Source: Manis javanica (taxonomy: Eukaryota; Chordata; Mammalia; Pholidota; Manidae). From it: a DNA stretch of 64,000 nt. Shown here piece after piece: positions 35,369 to 47,020 of this stretch (positions are counted from its first letter, which is position 1; each line of letters opens with the position of its first letter). The notes beneath the pieces were generated by a model that saw only the letters and a program-made list of their open reading frames with translations, was not told the DNA's origin and did no database searches. Both the position numbers and the translations under genes were made by a program. The stretch covers positions 11,028,501 to 11,092,500 of the forward strand of contig NC_133167.1 of the NCBI RefSeq assembly GCF_040802235.1, in the 5' to 3' direction.

Positions 35369-35901
35369 GTATTAGTTTCCTAAGGAAGCTTAACAAATTA
35401 GCACATACTTGTGGTTTAAAACTACTTGAATTTATTATCATAGAGTTTTGAGAGCCAGAAGTCTGATGTGGCTCCCACTAGGCTAAAATCAGTGTGTTGG
35501 CAGGCTTCGTTCCTTTTGGAAGTTGTAGGGGAGAATCTGTTTCCTCGCCTTGTCCAGCTTTTAGAGGCTGCTGGCATTTCTCGCCCTATGGCTTCCTTCC
35601 ATTTCCCAAACCAGCAATGGGGTTCTGGGTCCTTCTCATATTACATTGCTTCAGTGTCTGCTTCCATGGTCACATCTCCCTCTTGACCTGCGAGGACCCT
35701 TCTGCCCTCCTCTTTCCACTTGCATAGATCCCTTGTGATTACATTAGGCCCACCCAGATAATCCAGGATAATCTGTATTTTTTAAGGTTATCTGATTATC
35801 AAATTTAATTCTCTCTGCAACTTTGTACCCTAACATACTCCCTAGTACTGGGGACAGGGGTATGGACCATCTTTGGGGGGCCATTAGGCTCTCTACCATA
35901 C
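35369..35901 (-). mobile_element. MaLR-like solo LTR
   Basis: Plus-strand reading 'tgtattagtttcctaaggaa', 'gtggtttaaaactacttgaa', 'gagagccagaagtctgatgt', 'ttccttttggaagttgtagg', 'ggagaatctgtttcctcgcc', 'ggcccacccagataatccag' and 'catctttggggggccattag' is the reverse complement of a common MLT1-like mammalian LTR. About 530 bp, near full length. Exact subfamily uncertain. Confidence 0.72.
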
Positions 35902-37879
35902 CCTTCCCTCATCCCAGATTTAATTAATGAGGACAGAGGTTGAGTTCTTAAATGCATCAGCAAAGGTTAGATGATCTTGGCAGAAGTGAAAATGATATTC
36001 CTTGGATAGACGGTCGGGAGCCTTACCCTGAGTCCTAGTGAGCACGATGGTTCACAGCAGCTCTGCGTGACTGCAGGGATGCCCTCTGCAGGGGCAGGCC
36101 AGAACCAAAGCATTTGCTCTATAGGATTCCTAGAAGACTGTCACACACGAACATTGCTTTTTTCTCATCCAAGTATAGTTGTCCTAAAAAGAAGGAAATT
36201 GACTTTTACTTACTGTATGCTCCTGGGTCCTGGGCAGTAAATATGTTTTTATTGTTGTTATTCATACAAATGATCGTACTGCATGAAGGCTAGTAATGCA
36301 GCAGCATGTTCTCCTTTGAGAAGACACTGCAGTCCCCAAGAGGATGTTCCAGGCCCCTGTGTTTCTGCCTTGGCTCAGGCACCCCAGAGCCTGTCCATCT
36401 GCGGGAGCAGCACTTCCCTCTAGTCCTGATGCAATGATTTAAGAGGGTGTTTCAGACCAGGCAGCTGGCTGTCTTGGTACCATCGTCCCACTCTGGTTGT
36501 TGACGTGTGCTTTCAAGTCTTCTGCAATGCGCAATTTCCCCTTTCCTCATTTGAATCCTATAATTCACACTGTGTACTCAGGAGTGAGATTTGACCTTTG
36601 CCCCTCCGCCCAGTCTGCACTCTTGGACTTGGGTCATGGATCTTTCAGGTTAGCACATCATCTTAGGTTGTGCCAGTCACCCCAGATTGGATTTTCAATA
36701 TTATTTCTAATCATCTTAATTAATACATTATTATTATTAATCAATATTTTCTTAACCCCTCCTTCTGCCTCCACTGCTACATTTGGGACTTCTTAAGGCA
36801 CATGGAACTCTCTGCTAAGTCTCACTGACCTGCCAGATTTTATCTCAGTCTTTTCTGATCTTTCCCTTGCTGATTTCTCTTAACCTAGAGCAGACCCCGA
36901 GACAGTGGTGAAGTTGCTTCATGCGGAAGAAGATGCTTTAATAGGAGAATCAAGGCAACTTCGGATAGAACACACTACATGTAATTTCTCAGCAGCACCT
37001 TAAAATACTGTGAGTAGGGGGAGTCCCTCCCTCTACTTCCATCTCAGTATCAGCTGGAGCGGAGTTGTGAAAAAAATGGGAATTTCAAACACCTGTCATG
37101 CTCAGGAAAGAAAATTTTGGCCACAGAAATTTAGGCAACTGTATAAAAAATGTCTCCCTTGAAAATAATAGTTTAGTATTTTTTTAATTAAAAAAATTTT
37201 TTTTGGCCTTTAAATGGAAACATTTCTCAGATTTTGAATGACCTAAAAAGTAGTTTTCTCTAGGACCTTTTGGAAATGAAATGAAGTATCCAGAATGGAA
37301 GAGAAAAGTAGCTGACAGCCACAAGAAAAGCTAACACAGAGTGTTGTTTCTTTGGGGTCTCTTCTCAGCTGTCAGGTGTGTTCGGGGACACAGAAGTAGA
37401 CGGGGTGACGATGTCTTCCAGAGTGGGAGGAATGCCCGCCTGGGCTGGCACGGCAGAAGCTTAATGGCCAAATTTACTCAGCAGCCAGTCCTTCTCAGGA
37501 TAAACCCCTCCTTCTCCCTTCATCTGTAAGACAAGAACAGGGATGACAGAGAACTGTGGAAATAGGGCCTTGACGGCCTCAGAGGCAGTACAATTCTTTA
37601 GAGAAACCCTAACACCATGAAAGGGACCTGGCTGAGAGTATGATTGATTTCAAGGAGAAGAATTTTACAGAGAACATACAGAGAAGGCTGGAGGTTCATC
37701 TACAGCCTGCACACCCCTAGAAAAACCCCTCAGCTCTGGCTCTGGGAGTCACAGCGTGCTGAAAGGTGAGTGGTTTCACAGAGCGCCCAAGTGCTGAGTG
37801 AGGTCCTGCGGCGTCCTCCTGGCCATCTGCTGGTTCCTGGCCAAATATCTTCACCCGAGAATAGATATTCTGTTGTGTT
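35902..37879. other. unassigned non-coding sequence, 2 kb
   Basis: No repeat family recognised. Short palindromic AT stretch near 37176-37204 (aattaaaaaaatttttttt). Confidence 0.35.
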
Positions 37880-38085
37880 TGTTGGCTTCAGAGTGTCAGG
37901 TGGTATTGAGTTTGGTTCCTGGCTTCCCTGATTCCTCTCCAAGTGACCCCAAACCAGGTATTTAGCCTCTATACACGTCCATGTGCAAAATGGAAGTAAA
38001 AAAGATAACTTCCCTTATGTGTAGTGTTGAGGCATATGTGAAGTAACGCATATCAAACATTCAGCACACTTCAGGGTACGAGGGT
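37880..38085 (+). repeat. MIR SINE fossil
   Basis: 'tttggttcctggcttccctg', 'ccaggtatttagcctctata', 'catgtgcaaaatggaagtaa' and 'gttgaggcatatgtgaagta' follow MIR from head to 3' part. Confidence 0.7.
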
Positions 38086-38387
38086 GGGATCACGGAAGGT
38101 GAGCTGCAATTTTTATCATTATTAATGTTAGGACATTTAGTTGAACTCAGTAACTTGAGAGATGGGTTTAAAGCAGAGTGGGAGCTCTGTGGCCTGATCT
38201 TGCCCGCCATAAGGGTTAACTTGCAGATCTAAATAAGCTCCCCCTTCCACTTTGCAGGACGTTGACCTCAAAGTTTAGGCTCTCTACACCCTACAGTTTG
38301 AATTTGTATTGCTTTTGATTCAGCTGTAAATTTTAGTATGTTAGAGCTAAACTCAATTGGGATGGCTTTTTCTATTTTCCTTTGCAG
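38086..38387. other. unassigned sequence with two acceptor-like tracts
   Basis: Pyrimidine tracts ending in CAG at 38257 ('cccccttccactttgcag') and 38387 ('tctattttcctttgcag'). Only the second is followed at exon distance by a good donor. Confidence 0.4.
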
Positions 38388-38442
38388 GCGGCTTGGCATT
38401 ACGTAGGTCCTAAAGTGGGTTGCACGCTCCATTCCATCAAAG
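38388..38442 (+). other. exon-like 55-bp segment (unproven)
   Basis: Preceded by a T/C-rich tract (about 38367-38384) and CAG. Followed by AAAG/gtgaga, close to the consensus donor. Of three frames only the first stays open (18 codons plus one base). A possible branch-point 'gctaaac' lies about 40 bases upstream. It could be a small coding or lncRNA exon, or chance. No gene can be named and no partner exon is visible in the window. Confidence 0.25.
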
Positions 38443-39256
38443 GTGAGAGGTCAATTTGAAACATGGCAGGAATGGACAGTAACAGCATTTGGCATCGCGA
38501 TCCCCCTTTTATACAGGGTGAAGCATTTCGGAAACCCTAAACTCAGTGGGATTCTCAGATTAGATCTGTTTTGAATTAGTTCCTCCAGTCTGGGTGGTAA
38601 AATGCAAGCGGGGAGGTTAAATGAACATATTCAAGTTCAGAAACAGAGAGTTTTTTGAAAATGATGTTCATTATTTAGAACAGAAGCCTTCATTGCTTTT
38701 CTAACCCCTGCCCCTTCCTCTTGGGTTTCTCTGGAATCAAACATATTCTCTGACATTTATAAATCCTCTACATCTAGAAGAAAATGACATTAAAGTACAA
38801 TATCTTTCTAATTTCTTCCTCTTTTTGGTGGATTTTGTTACTGGGCAGGGGGCCTCAGGAGGAGAAGAAGGGAAGGATCTTGTCATTCATTTCTGGCTGC
38901 CAGTTACCATGGTTGTTTATAAAGTCGTTGGAATGAAGGCGACTGCAAAGATTTCCTCGGGAACCAGTTGACTGTACTGGTTGGAAGGGAAATACATCTC
39001 CTGGCAAAACAAGCATCACAGCATTTCTTCTAGGATAAGAAAACAGGTCAAATTTTTTAACACAAGGTCAAACATGACTGCATTTGGATAACAGGTAAAC
39101 ACGTTTAGTGGGAGGCAGCCTGTTTTGACCGGGGCACATCTCTAATATCGGGGGATGGATGGCAGGATCAGCTAATTGAAGATCATTTCTTTTTATTCCA
39201 TGTTCCTGCATTACAATGCATCATTGAACTTTTGACTTTGGGATAAGGGGAATGGT

Positions 39257-39297
39257 CCTGTTGTAAGCTAGAAATTTTCCTGTAGGCTAGAAATTGT
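39257..39297. repeat. 22-bp imperfect tandem duplication
   Basis: 'cctgttgtaagctagaaatt' is followed by 'cctgtaggctagaaattg', offset 22 bases. Confidence 0.7.
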
Positions 39298-39624
39298 GGA
39301 CTACATAATATTTTTCTTATAGACCCTATCAACATGCTCATGGAAGCCTCAGGGATACATACAAATAAAATCATTAGAACACAGCTCACTTATTGATATT
39401 CTTTTTGGAAAAATAGAAAGTTAGTGCCCACTGGACTTCTAGATATTTCTTCCCGTGGTTACTTTAGGTATTTCCAGGCAACTAGGGCCAACAACTCTTA
39501 GCAGATGTAACAGTCACAGTCCTTCTCCTTTCAGACGTTTAAGGATTTCATGGAGCCTGTCAAGGTTTAAAATGTTCACCTTTGGGCAGCACTGATTATT
39601 TTTGAAAACCAAAATAAATTGACA

Positions 39625-39659
39625 TAAGATGTACTTTAGTGGCTGTAAGATGTACTTTA
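39625..39659. repeat. 21-bp tandem duplication
   Basis: 'taagatgtacttta' occurs at 39625 and 39646, with a degenerate third echo ('gttgtacttaaag') just after. Confidence 0.75.
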
Positions 39660-42375
39660 AGTTGTACTTAAAGTCTCTTGGAGTATCATTCTAAATTTAA
39701 AAAAAAGTCCTGTGTGGTCAAATAGAAAATTCTTACTTTTCTCTGACAATGTCTTGTACTTTTTACTGATAGATTAATATTGAAAACTGCCTGGCTCCTA
39801 GCACACAGTCCAGACTTTGCCAGTCATGGGCCGTAAGGACATGGCCTACCTTAATTAACAGGTTTGGATGCTTCTAGTTCATACATACTCTATTTTGTGA
39901 GTTTTCTCTTAAACCATCAAGAAGGGAACAGGATTTTGAAGAAATATCCTTGAGCAGAAGTCACTTCATGTTAGTCCCCAGATCCTCAAGGGGTGATTTT
40001 TTATGAAAATTATTTAAATAGTCTAAGTTCATCTACTTTTTTGGTGAAATAACAGGCACTCCAATCTACTGTGTTCTTAACTATAGTCATAATTTTTCTG
40101 AATAATGGACCATAAAATGAAGCATTTTTTTCCAAACTACTGCCTTCCAGTGGAGACACTGAGGGCTGGATATCAGTTCATAGATTTTTTTCAGTCATCT
40201 TGAGCCTCTATCTAATTGAGATGGGTTAGGTAGGGTCCCTACTACTTGCTAGTGAGAAATTATTATTTTCTCCTTTTTCATGAAAGTGTAATGTAAAAAG
40301 AAAAAAACACTCAACATTCTTCTTGATGTTCACGGGGCAGTAGTGGTGATATCCCTTCTCCCTAATCGGTGACTTGGCTTGAGAAAAAGACTTCAAAGAG
40401 TGGAGCTCCCTGGGCACCCCACCTGTTGTGCCCGAGTAGCTCTTTTCCACAGTGAGGATCGTCACCAGTGACACTCTCCATGGCTGCGATCTGGAGGTGG
40501 CTGGAGGGACATTTCCTTCGGAGCTCCTCCAACTATTTGTGGGAAAGGCCAGTTTTATTTTGTGTTTCCAGAGAAAGAAAAGACAGGGACACAAATCTGC
40601 TGATCAAGCAAGTCAATTCATGGCATTCTTTCTAAATACTTTATTTTAATTTTCATACTATGTCACTATGCACTGGTGATAAACAGTTTGAAGAACGGAA
40701 CTAGTCCCTGAAACCGGTCCCTTGAAATGCACTGACCTAGGTCCCTCGGCAGAAGGTCATGTTAGTTCTGCTCTCTGGACAAACTAACATCCTGGCTGAG
40801 CCACGTGATGGAAACTGACATTCAAAGTCCTCTCAAGTTGCGTTGTGATGGAATTGTCTGTAATAGTCCAGCAGGCTACCTATCTCACAGCCCCACCAAG
40901 TGCCCTGAAATAAGGGCTTGTTTTATTTCCTTCTTTTGATTAAGCAGTGTTTTCCTACTCAGAGGATCCCCTCCTTCAGGTTTCCTGTTTCATCTTGCTA
41001 AAATATTTGAATTCAAGAATTTAGAGAATTTGGCAAAAGTTCAAAGAATTTCTCCCTTGTAACACAAGGACAAATATGCACTTGAATATCAGAAAGAATG
41101 AAGGTGAATAGTTCCCCAGAGTAGATTTGTAAATTAAGCATTAATAAGAATTCTGGGCTACATTAATTAGCACTCATATGTACATAATGAAACTGCACAA
41201 TTCTAATTCATAGTTTTAATTTAGTTCTCCATTTATGGAGAAATGTGATTCATAAAAGGACAGTATCAATAAAACCTGGTAACAAACAAATTCTTAGAGT
41301 TTTATTCCACAGAACAAATAATGACAATGCTGTGTGTCTTTGAAGTGTTTGTTATCCGTGATGTCTTAATTGTACATTTTGAAGAGCTTTTTATTGATTG
41401 ATTGATTTTTGTAAACTCACTTTTCTTTCTACTCCATTTTACCTTCTCCTAGCTTTTTTGTTTGTGAAATCAAGAAGAATGTGTTGGTGCCTAGAAGGGC
41501 TTTAGTGAGTCTTTGAGGAATCTTTCCTAAACCATTTTTGGCATTTAGGACAAACCCTGCTCTATGATTACTGAGAATTTGAGAAACTCAAACTCTCTCT
41601 CATATATATTTATAGAATAATAAGGAAACTGACTAATAGGATTTTCATCACCCAACTAAATGTAGCTTTGACATGAAGACGTTGAGCTTCTACTTGGTGG
41701 CTAAGCTTATCCTGAGGCAATATATTTTAGTGTTGGTGAACTCAGAAGAGTCCAGAGGAAAAGAAAAGAAGGCAAGCTGATAGACAAAGACGAAGTGTAC
41801 TACTTTCTTATCTTCTATTGGAAGGGAGATTTCAGGTGGCTTGCCTTAAGAAAAGTCAATTCATTGAACTAAGAGTCTTTTAATAGTATTCAATAAACAT
41901 TTAACTACCTCCAAGTGCTTTAAGGAAAAATGAATAAATAACTTTTACCCATCAAGTTCCAGAATAATAATCTCTGCCAAATAACAAAACAAAACAACTC
42001 ACTCTAGGAGTAGCTTATTGGTCATGCTCTGAAACTTGCTTGACTTTTCAGATGAATCCACAATAGTTTTTCTACAACTGTAGAAGGTATGGATGTAAAA
42101 TGAGAAAATCTCATAAAACCCCATCATGATCGGGCCAGTGCCCTGTAGTTATTGGCAGAGTTCCAATAGAAGGGAGCCTTTTGGTGTTTTTATTTCTTCG
42201 CTAACTTTTAGAGGGGGAAGGAGCAGAGAAGAGTTTTCTGCCTGGTGTCAAGGAGGTGTCAGGGGCATGGGTCAAGGCAGGGTGTAGGGGAGGCATTGGG
42301 TCCTGGCCAAAGCGCTTCCCAGCCTGAGGTGTAGTGTGGGAACAGAGGGCAGGATGACTGTTCACAGGGAAATAA

Positions 42376-42566
42376 GGTGAGAAAGGACCTTCTAGAGTTG
42401 GAGGAGACTTTCAAGATCATGTCTTCTGCCTATCTTTCATATCAGGTAACAAGCTGGAGGAAATGAGTCGCCCAAGCTCATGCAGTTGGTTAAGATGTGA
42501 TTAGGACTAACACCCAGGTTTTCTGACTCCTAGTCAGTTACTGGCTTGTGCTCTTTCTCATCAGTT
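42376..42566 (-). repeat. MIR-family SINE fossil
   Basis: 'gttggaggagactttcaaga', 'gaaatgagtcgcccaagctc', 'aacacccaggttttctgact', 'cctagtcagttactggcttg' and 'tgctctttctcatcag' follow a reversed MIR-type SINE. It may belong to a MIR3-like subgroup. Confidence 0.65.
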
Positions 42567-43824
42567 CTAATGACTTGATCCTTTTGCCTGAAACTAAAGT
42601 ACATTGAAAAGAGAAACTGATAAAGGAAAGAAAGACTGAAGAAAAAAGATAAACCAACAGCAAACAAACCAAAAAAACCCACCTCTACATTTTTATAATG
42701 CTAACAATCAGTCAGTTACATTTAGGATTCCTTGTTTAATAAAGCAAGGAAGTACATCATATGGTTTGGAAATAATGTAAAATGATTAGAATTGAAATGT
42801 ACTCTGTTTAAAAAAACATTGCACATCTACTTAATGAAACATGTAAGGGGAAGCCTTGGCTTCCTGGAAAGTTACTTTATGTAGAGCACATCATTCCCTA
42901 GTAATAACAGATAAACAGGGTTTAGCAATGTAACTGGACATCTTGAGTGGGCTGTGTTATCGAAGGAGAAAATATGCTTTGCGTGTCTGTCATACTGCAT
43001 CTCATGTATAATCATTCTCAGGTAATCCCAAGTAATACCATTTTTAGACCATCTTTGTACTTGACCTAGATATAGTCAAGAGCTCAAGGGTGGCCTTAGG
43101 TACACCAAAAGCATAACATGCAGAGCCCAGACATTTATTTGCAGGGCAACTATTAAAGAGGATATATAACACTTCTGCTTAATGCAAATCATTCATTCAC
43201 TGAAAAGGGCATCGATGCTCAGCTGGAGTATTCCTTGAAGAGCAAATACCTTCTGAAATGAGAGAAATATAATTAATGTCAACTGAAAACCTTAGAGTGT
43301 CAAGTACATTTAGAGTACTGGGATAGGAAGCAAATTCTATGATTTAGTTAATGATTAATGTGGGTACTTGGAATTCTTTGTTACCAAGAGACAGAGCCGT
43401 CCTTGGGACACACACAGATGCACACACACATACCAGACCACTTTTGGTCCAACTAAAATATTTGAGAGTAGAGCTCAGGCATAATATTCTTTAAAAGCTG
43501 CGCTGATATTGTTAATATGCAGTCAGCATTGGGAATCACTGTTCCAATTTAACCAGGTGTGCGTGTGTGTGTGTGTGTGCCCACTCACGTGCACATATAG
43601 GAGAAGGGAGTAGTTAGGAAAACACCTAAAGGGGAATTTTGAAGGATAAATCAAATTATCCAGGAATTATCCAGATGAAGAATTTACACTTAAACATGTA
43701 AGAACAAATAGGAATCTGAAAAGGCTTGCTTGGTTTTGGGAACGGGAGTAGAGGAAAATATGACTGGAGGGAAGCAGATTTTGTCCTAAATCTGCCAAAG
43801 TAGAGATGGGACTTAATCTACACA
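42567..43824. other. unassigned non-coding sequence
   Basis: Contains a short CA-rich patch near 43409-43431 and the TG array below. No other repeat or exon recognised. Confidence 0.35.
43557..43580. repeat. short (TG)n microsatellite
   Basis: About 11 TG units with one GC interruption. Confidence 0.9.
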
Positions 43825-43910
43825 CAGTGAGGAATCACTGAAGAATTTGAAGGAGGAACAGGCCAGTCCCATCTGTGTTTCAAACAGATCATTCAAAGGG
43901 CAGGGTGGGA
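43825..43910 (-). repeat. L2 LINE fragment
   Basis: 'gaggaatcactgaagaattt', 'gaaggaggaacaggccagtc' and 'caaacagatcattcaaaggg' resemble reversed L2 (gccattgaagggttttaagcaggggagtgacatga...aaagatcactctggc). Short and diverged. Confidence 0.5.
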
Positions 43911-44223
43911 AATAGGCACCGGGTGATTTTAGTCATGAACTGTGTATCTGGGTCCTATACCTGTTTTGAGCTGTTTCATGTCAGTGACTTGCAGCCAATA
44001 ATTTTCTCCTACTTTTTGATGACACATACTAGGAGGACAGAGGTGGGGAGATAGAGAAGTGAAGGCAAGCAGGCTCAGTCTCCGGTAGAAAGAACTACCT
44101 TAGATGCTGTGGCTGGAGGCTGCCATAGGGGAGGAGGGTTTCATTTACAGGGAGCCAGGTCCCTTCGCCATGCCTGTAGGTGGCTCGTCTTCCTATGCAC
44201 ATGGCTTGTGGCTCCTTCTCTAG
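43911..44223. other. unassigned non-coding sequence
   Basis: No repeat or exon recognised. Confidence 0.35.
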
Positions 44224-44366
44224 GCTATTGCTACTCAAACTGTGATCCCTGGGACCCACAGGAGCAGAACTTTGAAGTTTTGCTTCAAACCTACTGAATC
44301 AGAAACTGCATTTTAACAAGATTCCCATGTAATTTTAGTTCATTAAAGTTTGAAAAGCACTCCTCT
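44224..44366. mobile_element. MER5A/MER1-type hAT fossil
   Basis: 'gctactcaaactgtgatccc', 'acctactgaatcagaaactg', 'cattttaacaagattcccat' and 'taaagtttgaaaagcactcc' match the near-palindromic Charlie-type MER consensus. Confidence 0.8.
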
Positions 44367-44540
44367 AGGGGAATATTTTTCAAACTTTTTAATCAAGACC
44401 CTCCCACATGGAAAATAAATTCATTTTACATTATGGTCTAGAAGATGTGTGTTCACATGCACACGCACTTCAAGAAAAACATTCAGGAGGTAAATGTTTG
44501 TGGTCCATTCTATGCTATGCGATTCTATTCTAAAAATTAA

Positions 44541-45440
44541 AAACCCATGAGAAGATGTTCCACATCACTAATCATCAGGGAAATGCAAATTAAAATCACA
44601 ATGAGATATCACCTCACACCAGTTAGGATGACCAGCATTGAAAAGACTAAGAACAACAAATGCTGGTGAGGATGCAGACAAAGGGGAACCCTCCTGCACT
44701 GCTGGTGGGAATCTAAGCTGGTTCAACCATTGTGGAAAGCAATGTGGAGGTTCCTCAAAAAACTAAAAATAGAAATACCATTTGACCTGGGAATCCCACT
44801 CCTTGGAATTTACCCAAAGAATACAATTTCTCAGACTCAAAAAAACATATGCACCCCTATGTTTATTGCAGCACTGTTTACAATAGCCAAGATATGGAAA
44901 CAACCCTAAGTGTCCATCAGTAGATGAATGTATAAAGAAGATGTGGTACATATACACAATAGAATACTATTCAGCCTTAAGAAAGAAACAAATCCTACCA
45001 TTTGCAACAACATGGATGGAGCTGGAGGACATTATGCTCAGTGAAATAAGCCAGGTGGAGAAAGACAAGTGCCAAATGATTTCCCTCATTTGTGGAGTAT
45101 AACAATGACGCAAAACTGAAGGAACAAAATAGCAGCAGACTCACAGACTCCAAGAAGGGACTAGTGGTTACCAAAGGGGAGGGGTGGGGGAGGGCAGGTG
45201 GGGAGGGAGGGAGAAGGGGATTGAGGGGTGTTATGTTTAGTACACATGGTGTGGGGCATCATGGGAAGAACAGTGTAGCACAGAGAAGGGACATAGTGGA
45301 TCTGTGGCATCTTACTACACTGATGAAAAGTAGGGTCTGGGTGGGGACTTGGTAATATGGGTAAACGTAGTAACCACATTGTTTTTTCATGTGAAACCTT
45401 CATAAGAGTGTATATCAATAATACCTTAAAAAGAAGAAAG
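44541..45440 (+). mobile_element. 5'-truncated L1 with ORF2 C-terminus and 3' UTR
   Basis: About 900 bp of one L1. The ORF2 C-terminal coding part is readable in two frames. The first carries a TGA at 44667-44669 and runs to a stop at 44907-44909. An extra base near 44904-44906 shifts the remaining C-terminus into a second frame, which ends at the natural stop 45100-45102. The 3' UTR with its G-rich tract and an A-rich end follows. Same L1 lineage as 24657-25150. Inactive: truncated, with a stop and a frameshift. Confidence 0.9.
45175..45229 (+). other. G-rich polypurine tract of L1 3' UTR
   Basis: Many G runs of three to five separated by A or T/A spacers. Strong quadruplex potential by inspection, at the same place in the 3' UTR as 24864-24917. 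Confidence 0.6.
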
Positions 45441-45495
45441 AATCCAAACTGTTCAACACCTGCTCCATTGATTTCATGATACTTTTAAAAAATGA

Positions 45496-46834
45496 GTGAT
45501 GTGTTTTTGATTGAAATTTCATTATCATAAAATAATGTTTTCTGTGTTTTTCATAGGGAAAATTTGGCCATGTGATGTCATTACTTATATTAATATTCAA
45601 AGCCCTCTGAATACAGTTGAGAGCCATTGCTCTAGAAAGTGTTTCTCAAAGTGTTTTGACCATCCTGTGGGTTGGCAGGGCACAAAGACCCCACAGCTCA
45701 CTTATTCTCTCCATTTCTACTCTATGGAGGGAAAAGCATATAGTAATAAGGGGGAATATGTCACTGGATAAGCACATTTTTGTGGTTTATTGCAGAGTGG
45801 TGGGGATGACTCATATTTGAATCACAATGTATACATGACTTAAGGCCTGGGGATTGCAAAATTATGGTCCTCAAATACCACTGATGGAAGCATATGTCAC
45901 TATATACTCTGGGGTTAACCAAACAGTCCACAACAAAGTCCAGTGCAATGAAGAAGCTGAGCCCAAAGTAATTTATAAGCAGGAGGCATTTGGAAACCAT
46001 GACCGAGTTAAGACCGCACTGATAACCAAGTATGCTTCCTGAAACCTGCAGGAATTCCACAAGTTGTGCTCGGTTAGAGTTATGCAGCCTTGCCAGTGTT
46101 GCATGGCAATGTAAGACCCTGAATTAGAGTCATAGGCAAGCTCTACTAAAACAAGAGTTTAATTTTGTGACTGCACCATTTTAGTAATTCTAACTCATTC
46201 ATTTAGCTGGTGGCCAATATGTGATCTCTAAAGGTATGTAAAAATGACTAGCATATAAATTATACATCATTTAGCTGTGAGAAACTAAGAAAGTGCCTTT
46301 TCAGGAGGCCCAGGGTAGATTATAATCCATTTCTTCAGAACCACTACTAGTGAATCTTCATTATCAAGGTCTCAGCTGAGCTATCTAGTGACAACTCTAG
46401 AATGTCTTGGCTTTTTAAGGTAATGTTTTTTTTTTTTTTTCCCCTATTTTTTTTTGGAGAATATAGGGAAATGAGCTGAGATTTGCTTGGAAACTAAGCC
46501 TGGGTAATTCTACATATTGCCCCACTCTCAGCCTCATCTAGACCAGGGATTACTAAAAGGTTTCATCTTGTAAGTGAAGACTGATTGATTTATAACAGAT
46601 ATCTGAGGGGCGGTGTTAAAGCTTGCGGAGGCATCTTGGTTGTTGACGGATGTTGGCTCTGGGCAGTGGACAGGGGAAAGGCAGGTGGATGCCTGGTTCT
46701 GCCCTTCTTGCTCTAGGCTCTTGTTTTTAAAGTCTGAGGCAGAACATGGATCCTCTGTCATTTTATTGAGGTATGATACTGCCATGTCAATTAAAATTTG
46801 ACTTCCTCCTTAGCATGTCCAGATTCAGCTAAGA
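45496..46834. other. unassigned non-coding sequence
   Basis: A 'gtgtttctcaaagtgttttg' stretch at 45639 resembles a hAT terminal repeat, but no full element follows. A T16 run lies near 46426-46440. No exon recognised. Confidence 0.35.
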
Positions 46835-47020
46835 TTGCCAGATAAAATACTGGGTGATCAGATAAATGTGAAGGTCAAGTCAACAACAATTACATTATAG
46901 TATAAACATGTTCCAAATATTGCAAAGGATACTCTTATATAAAAGAAATAGTTTATCTGGGATTCAAATTTAATCAGATACCCTATATTTTTACTTGCTA
47001 AATCTGGCATCCTAAAGTCA
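46835..47020. mobile_element. palindromic DNA transposon fossil
   Basis: The left arm 'gattgccagataaaatactg' and following 'atcagataaatgtgaa' are inverted in the right arm ('gattcaaatttaatcagata', 'gctaaatctggcatcc'). This gives a long imperfect hairpin of about 180 bp. It matches a common mammalian palindromic MER element whose family name I cannot give with confidence. Confidence 0.65.

Larger units (their letters stand above)
38443..42375. other. long repeat-poor non-coding stretch, 3.9 kb
   Basis: The longest stretch in which I recognise no interspersed repeat. It has no convincing exon. Two tiny tandem duplications lie at 39257-39297 and 39625-39659. Confidence 0.35.
44368..45495 (+). 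mobile_element. hAT-type DNA transposon fossil split by an L1
   Basis: The left part (44368-44540: 'caaactttttaatcaagacc', 'ttctatgctatgcgattcta') and the right part (45445-45495: 'cattgatttcatgatact') have the internal order of the element type at 4960-5252. They are separated by the L1 insertion, so the DNA element is the older of the two. Confidence 0.55.

Noticed and set aside
44109-44297. 62-codon frame with a signal-peptide-like hydrophobic stretch
   Set aside because: Short, runs into the MER5-type fossil, and has no acceptor or donor.
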